Below are positions 44,995 through 56,976 of a stretch of 64,000 nucleotides of DNA, piece after piece (position 1 is the first letter of the stretch; every line of letters begins with the position of its first letter). The notes beneath the pieces were generated by a model. That model searched no databases. It had not been told where the DNA came from and worked only from the letters and a program-made list of their open reading frames with translations. Source of the stretch: Mallotus nudiflorus (Eukaryota; Streptophyta; Magnoliopsida; Malpighiales; Euphorbiaceae). The stretch spans positions 4,752,501-4,816,500 of the forward strand of contig CANTUR010000049.1 in assembly GCA_947683625.1 (NCBI GenBank), in the 5' to 3' direction. The position numbers were made by a program, and so were the translations under genes.

Positions 44995-46000
44995 ATCTAG
45001 AACAAATACAAAAAAAAAAAAAATTATTTAAACACAAATCTCATTTCATTCCAAGAAAATATCCCTTGAAATAATTTTTTGAACCTATTTTTTTATTAAT
45101 CAAATAAATCTCTTGAGGAAGAATAAGAAGAAGAAATGCATGGACCATGACTAGGACCAAGACCTTGATGATATTATTGATGATGAAGAAATTAATGTCG
45201 ATGAAAGCATCAACATGGTGGAGGAAGAGATCGAAAAGACCGATGAAAGCACATACACTATAGAGATTGAGAAGATTGAAAAGATAGAAGAAACCAAGAA
45301 AAAGAGATCTATTGCATGTGCTACAGTTGATAGTGATCAAACGATTATAGTGTGTTTGGATGTGGTGGAGAAAAAAAACCAAAAAGGAAAACATTTACAA
45401 GTGTATCACCTTCTTAGTTAGTGCCATTATAGAGGAATCGAGCTACCAATGATTGATGAGGGAATAGGTATGAATCGATAGAGCTCCTGAGTGGCATGGA
45501 AAGCCATAGAGATGGCATAATTCGATGCAGGGTCATCATAAAGCTGTATATATTACAAGACCACAAGTGGGTAACCAATTAAAATGATTCTTGAATCGAA
45601 TAACAATGAAAATTTAAGACAACCGCAAAAGGAGCAATTGTTAAATCTAGGAAAATGAAAAAAATTTATATCTAAAGCACCATAAAAGAGACTGAAATCG
45701 CAAATGGGTAGAAGAAAAAAAAACGTTTGAAGTTAAAAACATAATTTTTTTACAATGTTATAAGTAATTTTTTACAAATAGTTGCATTGTAGAAAGAGCC
45801 TAATCTTTTATATTAAAGTAGATTTAACTCTCTCTCTATTTTATGAATATAAAAAAAAATTAATACCTAACTCTTTATAAAATAAAGTAATTTATTCCTT
45901 TAACTTTTTTTTTATTATTTTAATTTTAAAATTTTGATACTAATTAAAGTTTAAGCATTGCCATATATTTTTATAAAGGCATTAATTCAAATAACAAGTT
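44995..46000. other. Intergenic, no gene recognised
   Basis: Includes a purine-rich stretch (45210-45430) whose charged open frames on both strands have no recognisable domain. The rest is AT-rich. Confidence 0.4.
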
Positions 46001-47090
46001 ATAATTTTGATAAATATACAAATTTCCATCAATTTATTTTATATTCATTCTTAATTAATTTCATTAATTTTTGTTTCATTTAAGATTATTATTTATCTAA
46101 ACGTAATGTATTTTATGACATATCAACTCTAAAAGAACATAAAATTAATATAATCAAACACAAAAAATAATAAGTATAAAATAAAATTGATAAAAATTAA
46201 TGATTTTATTAAAATTAAAATTTAATTTTCTTATTGAATTGTTAATAAAATGCATGCGTAATTGTTAAAATTTTAGTCAAAATTGTGATTTCAAATTTAA
46301 AATAATTAAAAATAAATACAATTATTTTATCTTATTAAAATAAAAGAATCAAATTGTTAACTTTTATAAAATAGACAAAGTAAAATGTCTTATTTATTAA
46401 GATACTAATAAAGAATTCAATGGAAAGACTAAAATATTGATCGAATTAAAATTGAAATGTGTAAATATTCATTTTTCAAATAAGAGTGAGGAGTGTGTAA
46501 ATTAAGTTAAATTTTAGAGAGAAAAATATAATTCACACTAAATTCTTTTTCAAATTCTGCTCCAAAATAATTATTTTATCTTCATTTTTTTTAATTAATG
46601 TCATTAATTTGTTCTCCATTTGAGATTATTATTTATCTAAAAGTAAAGAATTATATAGCATATTAACTCTAAAAGATCGTAAAAGTGATAAAAATTAATG
46701 AATTTCTTAATATTATAATTTAATTTTTTTGAAATGTTAATAAAATATAAGCGTAATGGTTGAAATTTTAGTCAAAATTGTGATTTCAAATATAAGTAAT
46801 TAAAAATAAATAAAATTATTTCATCTTATTAAAATAAGAGGATCAAAGTGTTAACATTTTTTAAATAGAGGGAGTAAAATATCTTATTTATTAATATACT
46901 AAAGAAAAATTGAATGAAAAAACTAAAATATTAATAGAATTAAAACCAAAATATGTAAATATTCAATTTTTTTAAAAAAGGGATGAGATTGTAACTTAAA
47001 TTTTAGAGAGAAAAATATAATTTGTTCTTAATTCCTTTTCAAATATAATTTGCTCTTAAATTTTAGTAAAAAATAATTTTTCTAGGATTA
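46000..47090. repeat. Direct duplication of about 0.5 kb
   Basis: 46080-46560 and 46615-47060 are diverged tandem copies. Each holds GATTATTATTTATCTAAA, then AAATTTTAGTCAAAATTGTG, then ATTTTAGAGAGAAAAATATA in the same order. The offset falls from about 540 to about 500 bases because of indels. They are non-coding and very AT-rich. Mechanism unknown. Confidence 0.7.
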
Positions 47091-47639
47091 GATGAATGGG
47101 TAGGATTTTCAGATTTTATACTCATTCTTAGTGCTAATCCATTTAAGACCGAACCAAAGTGTAAAGGAGGAGGTGCAGTCGGTTTTGCTTAGTTGAAATT
47201 ATCATATAATTATTATGTCAAAATAAATAGCATGCGTTCCTGTAGTGGATTGTTGACAATGTGTCTCTTAATTTACTTAAATGGCTAGGGATCGATTTCA
47301 CAACAACAAAGAAATTTTTTCTTTAACTAAACTTATGAACATTCATAAAAAAAAAAAAAAAAAAAATGAAAATACATAATTACAATGCTACAAACATATC
47401 ACCTACCACTTGATTCAAGTTGTAAGGGTGGTATCTATAATCTTCAAAAGTTATGGATTCAAATTCTAAAAAACAAGTTAAACTATCCATCTTGAACTGA
47501 CTCAGTTCCAATCACGGGATCGGCTCCTTGTTGAGGTAAGAGGTTCAAATTTCTCTCCCCCCTCCACCTCTTGTCCAAATAAAAACATACCAAAACTAGC
47601 ACATATATCATTGAGTTACATACACAAACACAAATGGTG

Positions 47640-48378
47640 CCAAAAATCACAACATTTTTTACTTATTGCAATTATATAACTAACTTTAAAAGTTGACAAA
47701 ACTAACCTAATTTAACAATTTATTTGCGTTTACAACACAATTGCAATTTAGTCAAAATTGATTATTAAACAGTACACGTGAAAGTTAAGGTAGACTACCT
47801 CACCTCCAACTAAATAGAATCCGCTGCCACCTCATCTAACCCTAATAAAAATTCAAAATTATGTGTTTTAATTACACACCTCCACTTAGCATCAACCAAC
47901 AAAAAACAATTCTCAAATCCCATTTTCATTTTATCAAACACTGGACAACCAAAAAAATAAAATAAATAAACATTGGACAACAAACATAGAAAACGGGGAA
48001 GAAAGCCCAAGAAGTCTCTCGCGACAGAAGTCGTAGAATGCCAGAACGACATTGTATCCATGACGTCCACCTCTACCACCACCTAGAAAATTAGGAAATA
48101 CGATGAAAAATCAGAACCCAAGTCACTGGAACAATGTAAGTGGAGGGACGTAATTAAAACACACCGTTTTGAACTTTTACTAGGGTTAGATGTCATGGCA
48201 ACGGGTCCCACTTAAATTGGAGGTGAGTTAATCTATTTTAGCTTCCACGTGTACTGTTCAGTAATTAATTTTGATCAAATTGCAATTGTGTTGTAATTGC
48301 AAGTAAATTGGATTAGTTTTGTCAACTTTTAAAATTAGGTATATTATTGCAATATGTTGAAAATATTGTAATTTTTGG
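47640..48378. mobile_element. Foldback-type element in copy A
   Basis: The left arm (47640-47888) and right arm (48137-48378) are imperfect reverse complements over about 240 bases. The outer ends read CCAAAAAT, and both arms contain GTTGACAAAACTAA and ACACAATTGCAATTT in register. About 250 bases of unique sequence lie between. This is the shape of a Mutator-like or foldback DNA transposon without a transposase. I found no convincing target duplication. In the loop, minus-strand codons read GGGRGGRHGYN, which may be a captured fragment or chance. Confidence 0.7.
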
Positions 48379-48388
48379 AATCAATATC

Positions 48389-48392
<4 letters not shown>

Positions 48393-48460
<68 letters not shown>
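48393..48460 (+). repeat. (TA)34 microsatellite
   Basis: A pure run of 68 bases. The equivalent positions in copies B (about 49212-49235) and C (about 51070-51090) are much shorter. Confidence 0.95.
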
Positions 48461-48463
<3 letters not shown>

Positions 48464-50370
48464 GGTGAATTTTGATTTTAATCGAAATTTGTAAAAATTT
48501 GAAAATAAGAATCGAAACCATACCAAACTGATTATATAATTCATTCATGATTTGAGACAAACAACACTTTGGCCAAACCATTGGACGTAAATAAATTAAA
48601 TAACTGAATTAGTTTCACAATATTTTATTGGCCTATAACAATTTTTTTTTCTTTATTTTTCAGTTTCATATTCTATAAAGTTCCAAAATAAAGGATTGCC
48701 ACTTGGAATTTTGCAACATACACTATCCAATGCATTTTAAAAAGCTATTTTAACAATTCTCAAATCCCATTTTCATTTTATCAAACCTTGGACAACAAAA
48801 AAATAAAAATAAATAAACACTGGATTGAAAACGTATCTCACGACAGAAGTCGTAGAATGCTAGAACGACATCGTATCCATGACGTCCACCTCTACCACCA
48901 CCTAAAAAAATAGGAAAATACAATGAAAAATCAAAACCCAAGTCACTGGAACGATGTAAGTGGAGGGACCTAATTAAAACACATTGTTTTGAACTTTTAC
49001 TAGGGTTAGATGTGGTGGCAACGGATCCCCCTTAAGTTGGAGATGAGTTAGTCTATCTTAACTTTCACATGTACTGTTCAGTAATTAAATTTGATTAAAT
49101 TGCAATTGTGCTGTAATTGCAAATAAATTATCAAATTGGATTAGTTTTGTCAATTTTTAAAATTAGGTATATAATTACAATATGTTGAAAATATTGTGAT
49201 TTTTGAAATCAATATATATATATATATATATATATTCGGTCGATTTGGATTTTAACCGAAATTTTTAAAAATATGAAAGTAAGAATCGTAATCAAACCAA
49301 ACCAAACCGACAAGAACACTTTGAGAGGAAATTATAGGAATTCATACATGATTTGAGACAAACAACACTTTGGGCAAACCCTTGGACGTAAATAAATTAA
49401 ATAACTGAATTAGTTTCACAATATTTTATATATATTGCATTATTGGCATATAACAATTTTTTTCTTTATTTTTCAGTTTCATATTCTATAAAGTTCCAAA
49501 CTAAAGGATTGCCACTTAGAATTTTGCAACATGCACTATCCAAAGGATTTAAAAAAGCTAACTATTATAAATCATTAATGATGATTTGCTTAATACAAAC
49601 TGCAGGTTAAATGACAGAACATTTATGGAAAAATCTTTTTAATATATGATATATTAAATTTATAGAAATTATTTTATGTTAGTTGAATTAATATACAACA
49701 TTATGTAGTTTTTTATACAATTTTCATGCATTGAGCATCGGACTTTCATAAATTGTTTTTATGGATATATTATGGTGAAATTTATCTTTAATTAATACAT
49801 GATGTACTAAATGTTTTTGCAACTATCAATAACAACTGCAACTATATTAATATTTTATTTATTTTATATTATGTGATATTAATTTATTTATTTTTTATAA
49901 TAACTAAATACTATATGTATTATAATTATTTTTATGATAATTCGCGTTGTGTGCGGATTATTGACTAATTTATATCAATTTTATAAATAAATTAATTGCT
50001 TTTTATTCATTTATTTTTTTAGCTAGTATTTGTATAAAAATATATATAAAAAAGGGTTCATGGTTAAAAAAAAAAAAAATGAAAATACATAATTACAATG
50101 CTGCAAACATATCACTTACCACTTGATTCAAGTTGTAAGTTTCAAGTTGTAAGGGTGGTATCTATAATCTTCAAAAGTTATGAATTCAAGTTCTAAAAAA
50201 CAAGTTGAACTATCCATCTTGAACTGACTCAGTTCCAATCACGGGATCGACTCCTTATTGAGGTAAGAGATTCAAATTCCTCTCCCCCTCCACCTCTTGT
50301 CCAAAAAAAAAAAAAACATACCAAAACTAGCACATATATCATTGAGTTACATACACAAACACAAATGGTG

Positions 50371-51056
50371 CCAAAAATCACAACATTTTTTACTTATTGC
50401 AATTATATAACTAACTTTAAAAGTTGACAAAACTAACCTAATTTAGCAATTTATTTGCATTTACAACACAATTGCAATTTAGTCAAAATTGATTACTAAA
50501 CAATACACGTGAAAGTTAAGGTAGACTACCTCACCTCCAACTAAATAGAATCCGCTGTCACCTCATCTAATCCTAATAAAAATTCAAAATTATGTGTTTT
50601 AATTACACACCTCCACTTAGCATCAACCAACAAAAAACAATTCTCAAATCCCATTTTCATTTTATCAAACTCGGGGAAGAAAGCCCAAGAAGTCTCTCGC
50701 GACAGAAGTCGTAGAATGCCAGAACGACATTGTATCCATGACGTCCACCTCTACCACCACCTAGAAAATTAGGAAATACGATGAAAAATCAGAACCCAAG
50801 TCACTGGAACAATGTAAGTGGAGGGACGTAATTAAAACACACCGTTTTGAACTTTTACTAGGGTTAGATGTCATGGCAACGGATCCCACTTAAATTGGAG
50901 GTGAGTTAATCTATCTTAGCTTCCACGTGTACTGTTCAGTAATTAATTTTGATCAAATTGCAATTGTGTTGTAATTGCAAGTAAATTGGATTAGTTTTGT
51001 CAACTTTTAAAATTAGGTATATTATTGCAATATGTTGAAAATGTTGTAATTTTTGA
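50371..51056. mobile_element. Foldback-type element in copy C
   Basis: The same inverted-arm structure as at 47640-48378, beginning CCAAAAATCACAAC and ending before GAAATCAATATG. The loop is shorter than in copy A because about 50 bases around the TTGGACAAC stretch are missing. Confidence 0.65.
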
Positions 51057-51711
51057 AATCAATATGCTTTTATATGTATATATATATATATTCGATGAAT
51101 TTTGATTTTAATCGAAATTTGTAAAAATTTGAAAGTAAGAATCGAAACCATACCAAACTGATTATATAATTCATTCATGATTTGAGACAAACAACACTTT
51201 GGCCAAACCATTGGACGTAAATAAATTAAATAACTGAATTAGTTTCACAATATTTTATTGGCCTATAACAATTTTTTTTCTTTATTTTTCAGTTTCATAT
51301 TCTATAAAGTTCCAAAATAAAGGATTGCCACTTGGAATTTTGCAACATACACTATCCAATGCATTTTAAAAAGCTAACTATTATAAATCATTAATGATGA
51401 TTTGCTTAGTACAAACTGCAGGTTAAATGACAAAACATTTATGGAAAAATCTTTTTAATATATGATATATTAAACTTATAGAAATTATTTTATGTTAGTT
51501 GAATTAATATACAACATTATGTAGTTTTTTATACAATTTTCATGCATTGAGCATCGGACTTTCATAAATTGTTTTTTTGGATATATTATGGTGAAATTGA
51601 TCTTTAATTAATACATGATGTACTAAATGCTTTTGGAACTATCAATAACAACTACAACTTTATCAATAATTTTTTTTATTTTATATTATGTGATATTAAT
51701 TTTTTTTATTA

Positions 51712-51858
51712 TAAACAGCTTGTAGATATTGTCCACTTTGGTACTTCAAGACTTCACGATTTTAAAACGCGTCTACAAGTAAAGGCTTCAGACCCTACTT
51801 ATAAGCACGCATACAATCCCGTGTACGAGCGATGTGGAAACTTCAGATTCATAACATT
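51712..51858 (-). mobile_element. TRIM/solo-LTR-like insertion in copy C
   Basis: About 145 bases, absent from the equivalent place in copy B (near 49885), interrupt copy C. On the minus strand they contain TAGACGCGTTTTAAAA and GGACAATATCTACAAGC, phrases I remember from a small LTR/TRIM-type repeat that is widespread in dicots. GC content is higher than the surroundings. T-rich flanks on both sides prevent a firm target-duplication call. Confidence 0.45.
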
Positions 51859-52059
51859 TTTTATTTATATTCATTTTTTATAACAACCAAAATACTATAT
51901 GTATTACAATTATTTTTATGATAATTCATGCGGTATGCAGACTATTGACTAGTTTATATAAATTTTGTAAATAAATTAATTACTTTTTATTTATTTATTT
52001 TTTAGCTAGTATTTGTATAAAAATATATATAAAAAAAGGTTCATGGTTAAAAAAAATTA

Positions 52060-53430
52060 ACCGACTAACTGATATAGGGTTAACTAATATAAAAAAGTAG
52101 TTTTATTTATTTTGCTAAATATGAATAATTAGGTTGATAAAATTACTGATGTAAACAGAAATTTTTGATTGGTCAGTAATGCTTCCACACAAGCAACTGG
52201 ATTCCAACGCTGTTCATGTCCCAGCCACAACATATACACATGGATGACAAATTCCCACCAAAACCCATTAAGTGGGAATCGAAAAATTGAATCGAATCAG
52301 CAAAGTTAGTTTGATTTTTATTTTTATTTTTACTCATTTTTGGACAAAATAAAATTCCATCCAAAACTGAATTATTATTATTATTATTATTATCATCATC
52401 TTATTCTTTTGACATGGTTGGTTCGATTTTAAGCAGAGACAATACCACCAAACTACCATCAACTTTTATAATTTAATTTCTTTTATTATGATTATTCTAA
52501 AATGATATTTATTTTTATTTATTTTATCATTGTTGGATTAAAATGTATTAAATAATCTAATTATAGTTATTAATAAAGTAAATTTTATTTTATAAAAAAT
52601 AAAGTTACCATATATTATACCTTCTTCTTCTTATTATTATTTAATCAGTTTTTCAAAAATCAAACTGCCTACCTATTTAAATTTTCAGTTTTAGTTCAAT
52701 TTTTAATTCTTAAAAAAATTAATTTTCAATTCGTTCGAACTTCATTGATGCACACCCATATATGTTGTACCATATTTTTTTCATCAACTGTAATCATATT
52801 AACTTCTATTAATTTTAATATTTTAAAATTTAAAGGTAGTTAATTTATAATATTTTTTATATAAAAGTTTAAATTTCAATTTTTTTAAACATTCAATCTT
52901 TTTATTATTTAAATTAATTGATTAAAGAATTAAAATTAAAAATTATTTGTTTTCATATAAATTTAAGAATTTCTTTTTGAAAAAATTGTTTCTTGAATGA
53001 ATTGGTAAGAATTTGTTTCAATTTCTTCCAAAGTTTTATTTTATTTTAAATAAAAATAAAATTTATTTATAAATAAATTTTTATTAATAAAATGTATTTA
53101 TTTAAATAAATTTAAAAATTTTAATAAAATATTTTATTTAACTTTCTAATATAATATTTTTATAATTTCTTATAAGTAGTCAAGTGACAAAAATATTAAA
53201 TATCAAAGTGGAATACTCATAGAAAATTAAAAAACTTGTACTAGTGATAAAAAAATAAATTAATAAAATTAAAAACTTAAAATTATAAATAAATTTTTAT
53301 AAAATTCTTATTTAAATTCCATATTTAATTAATAAAAATAAAACACTTATTTTTACATTACATTTACAATAGACAAGAATTTACGTATAAACAATACATC
53401 AGAACAGAAGTGAAGAGAGTGCCTATCCTA
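52060..53430. other. AT-rich intergenic region upstream of the DUF1295 gene
   Basis: A simple (ATT)n run lies at about 52369-52391. The rest is AT-rich without coding features. The promoter of the gene starting at 53438 must lie in the last few hundred bases, but no clear TATA box stands out from the background. Confidence 0.4.
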
Positions 53431-53437
53431 TCCAAAC

Positions 53438-56400
53438 ATGGGAACCGTTATCGACTCCCATTTTCTGGCTCTTACTGCCATCGTCACTGTAACTCTAATA
53501 GTCCCTTCTCTTCTTTTTTTTCCTTTTTTAAGTAAGTTTTAAAGATTCTTCTTTATGTTCCTTTGTTTGTTGGCTGTTGTTGTGTAGGTGGGATATCAGC
53601 TGCTATTCTTTATTATCACTGCCCTTCTCAAGATTGATAAAGTCACTGACTTTGCGGGTATCATCAATCTCTTTTCTTTCAACACCCTTTACTTTTTTTC
53701 TTTCGATTTTCTACTTTTCTTGGGATTTCTGTTGATGGGTTTCTCAGACACTGATTTCTTTTACAATGTTAAAATGGCATCTTGAACAAGTCAAAAACTC
53801 GGCAATGAAATATACGATAAATTTTCCTGTTTTGCTTTTATAATTGGCAGGAATTTGATTCTTGATAGTGGGGGATCATAATGTTTATGCGTAACAGATT
53901 GATTCTTTTTGATTTTTGTCATTGCAGGAAGCACCAATTTTGTTATACTTGCCATCTTGACTCTGGTTGTGAAAGGGACATGGCATTTCAGGCAGGTAAA
54001 TAATATGTACCCATCTTTTTTTTTTTTTCAGCTTTTCGTTTTAGTTTATGGTGGATTGATGTAACTAAAATCGTAATTTCCTTCTACGGTTCAATTCTAC
54101 TAATATTGTTTTGCTTTATGAACTAAGTGACTTTAGCATTAAACAGTGATGATTTAAAAAAAATAAAAAATAAAAAAAATGAAGTAGTTAGTGGAGTTTA
54201 CCTCTATCCAATAGGGTGATTTTTATTTTTGTTTGAAGTAAGAGTAAGTTTGATGACATCCATAGTCATCTTTTCCATGGCTCTCCACAAGCTTCCTGTA
54301 AAGCTTTGGTTTCTTTTATGTTATTTTATTTAGCTCAAAAAAAAAAAAAAAAAATTGGTTGATTTGATCTTTTAACGTTTTCCCTTATTCTATGTATTTT
54401 TAATGGAAGAAGTGACACACATTCTACTTTAACTCTCTCCATCTTAGAAACACTTAATACTGTGGAGTGTGCGGCACTGTTGTAAGTTCCTATTTACCTC
54501 ATAAGCTTATGTTGTCTGTTGCAATTTGTGTAGGATTTTATTTCTAAGTTAGTACTTTTTGGTTCCCTATTACCACTATGACGAATATGGGGAATTCAGT
54601 TTGTTGTAATCGAATTCTTATAGAACTTTGTTTTGCTCAATAATAATTCTGCTGCTCTTTTTTCTTTTTCTTTTTCTCCAGATAGTCTTGAGTATACTTG
54701 TAATTGTATGGGGTCTTCGCCTGGCAATGTTTCTATTAATGAGGTATTGACAACATGGCATTTCATATGCACTCTTCTATACTTGATATGCACTTCCGAT
54801 GATGGGTTCCAGATATTAGAATTTCTGACAGTTTTATGAGTTGATAAAATATGTCCAATTTCTGGAAGATTAATTTGTATTTTTTTTTTTTTGGCTTAGC
54901 ACTTTTATGAGTCTTTGAGATCAACATATTTTTGGCATCCCGACCAATTCATGTTAATTATTACTTTCTCTACTGTCTGTTTGTTGTTTGACCTTTCTCG
55001 AGCAATGTTTAATCTTGTTCAGTGTATTAATAGAGCAGTTTATTTTTCCAAAAAAAAAAAAAAAAAGAGCAGTTTAGGAATCTGAGGTACTTTTTGCAGT
55101 GGATATGCTATGGACCTACTGTCCAGACTCTAGATGTGATATTTATAAAGTTAGGAAAAGTATTATTAGGAGTTGTTACTGCCTATGAAAGATCCATCGA
55201 AAACTGTTTGATAAAGCGGTTGTAAATAACTATTTCTGATGGGTGAAAAAGAATACTTTCTAATTGTACCTTAGTCTCCATAATGCAGCCCCATATAAGC
55301 TCTAATATATATATATTGTGAACTCTGTTGGTTCATCAGCAGTATTATTGTGAGCATATATATTGGGCATTTGATTAAATGTGCATTTGAATGCTATATG
55401 TGGATTATGGATTTATGCATGGATTCCAGAAAAGTCTTAAATGCTACCTTTAATGGATTTTATTTATGATTTAATTATGCAATCCTCTAAGCAGGATCTT
55501 GCAGTGGGGGGAGGATAGACGCTTTGATGAAATGCGTGGCAATTTGGGAAGATTAGCAATTTTCTGGATATTTCAGGTTTTTATCGTTGTCCATTTTATC
55601 TTAAGATAAACTGTAATCATTCTTTGATGCTCAAGTTGGGTATAATTAGACATTGGAAATATAATTTATCAGTTATAACAGACCTCATTTCTTCTCTGCA
55701 GGCTGTCTGGGTGTGGACTGTGAGTTTACCTGTAACGGTGGTTAATGCAAGTGACAGAAATCCATCTATCGAGGCTCGGGATATAATTGGATGGATTATG
55801 TGGTCTGTGGGATTCTCAATTGAGGCTGCAGCTGATCAGCAAAAACTGATGTTCAAGAACTCTCCTGAAAACAGAGGGAAATGGTGCAATGTTGGACTGT
55901 GGAAATACACTCGTCATCCAAACTATTTTGGCGAGGTTTGCCCTATGACTTTATTTCAATGATGCTATTTTAGAAGCAGTGCCACTTTTGTTTGTTTAAT
56001 CATTGTTGTAGATTCTGATCAAATGCTACTGCTCAGAACAGCAATTTCAAAGTAGTGCATGGCTACCTTTAATGATTAAACTATGTCAATTCTAATGCAT
56101 ACCTTATGCATTATGAGGCATGACTGTGTGATCAATGATAGGTGCACCATCTTTTGCTTCAGTATATCGCTAAGCACCTGAATTTGGTGATTAAAATCAA
56201 CAACCATATTTAAAGGTTATTGGTGCTCTTTTCTTTTAACATAATTGGTACCAGGATATTGTAAGCTATATGCTTGATCTAGATGAACAGGAGCTTTACT
56301 TGAACATCTTTTGCTTTATACTTATAATGCAAATGAGGTGATATATGTTTCTGATTTGATGAGGAAGTACACTGAAGTTTTCGTTTTGAATATTGGAGTT

Positions 56401-56976
56401 TTGCTGAGATATCTGTATTGCATTGTAAGCTAAATTTGATCTCTTGTCATTTCACTCTATCAAGATGAACTTATATGAAGTTTCTGTACAGATATTCCTC
56501 TGGTGGGGAATTTTTGTGGCATCTGCTCCTGTACTGGAAGGTGCTGAGTGGCTTGTTATCCTTGGGCCAGTCTTTCTCACACTATTGCTTCTTTTTGTCA
56601 GTGGCATACCATTGCTTGAGGTCTGCTTCAATTTCTTTAGATGTTAGTGTTAAAACTTCACCACTGTCTCCCAATGCCTAATGTGTAAAAAAAATGAATG
56701 AGAACAGGAATCTGCTGACAAGAAATATGGCAATGTGGCTGCATACAAGATGTATAAGATGACAACTAGGTAAAGTTTCTTTTACTCTGCTTGTTATTTT
56801 GTTACATATGAACTTTTGGCAGACAAACTAAATGAACTTGCATATTCTCTTTCAGCCCTCTTATTCCACTGCCTTCTTCAGTGTATGGTACATTGCCCTC
56901 ATGGTTCAAAACAACTTTCCTCTTTGAATTTCCTTTATATAGTCGTAATATTCCACAGGAGGGGACAACATGGTGA
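53438..56976 (+). CDS. DUF1295 / steroid 5-alpha-reductase-fold membrane protein
   Basis: Nine exons can be read with GT-AG borders: 53438-53488, 53588-53657, 53928-53995, 54682-54743, 55495-55576, 55702-55935, 56492-56620, 56708-56769 and 56856-56976. They join in frame to 292 residues and a stop, the normal length for this family. The protein starts MGTVIDSHFLALTA and has several hydrophobic membrane segments. It carries the family signature KYTRHPNYFGE at the end of exon 6, preceded by AAADQQK and NSPENRGKWC. The family has the C-terminal domain of 3-oxo-5-alpha-steroid 4-dehydrogenase/isoprenylcysteine methyltransferase-like enzymes; the substrate of the plant members is not established. 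I remember the close Arabidopsis relatives as AT1G18180 and AT1G73650. No break is seen. Some uncertainty remains at the last exon, where TGGTGAG could also be a donor. Confidence 0.9.

Larger units (their letters stand above)
47340..52055. repeat. Triplicated non-coding unit (copies A, B, C)
   Basis: Copy A spans about 47340-48751, copy B about 48752-50055 and copy C about 50056-52055. Shared landmarks include AATACATAATTACAATGCT at the start, CTCGCGACAGAAGTCGTAG or its variant in the middle, a TA microsatellite, and GGTTCATGGTTAAA at the end. Copy A lacks the tail and copy B lacks the head: A joins B at AAAGCTA|TTTTAACAATTCTC, as if a recombination removed the junction. Copy C is complete. 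Each full copy carries a foldback element. A- and C-copy sequence differs by a few per cent by eye. Confidence 0.8.

Noticed and set aside
45041..45421. Charged open frame near 45215 and its antisense partner
   Set aside because: Purine-rich sequence with Glu/Lys repeats only. There is no domain, start context or splice support.
47810..48941. Possible gene in the loop of the foldback elements
   Set aside because: The open stretches are short, lie partly in inverted arms and change frame between copies. At most a captured fragment is suggested.
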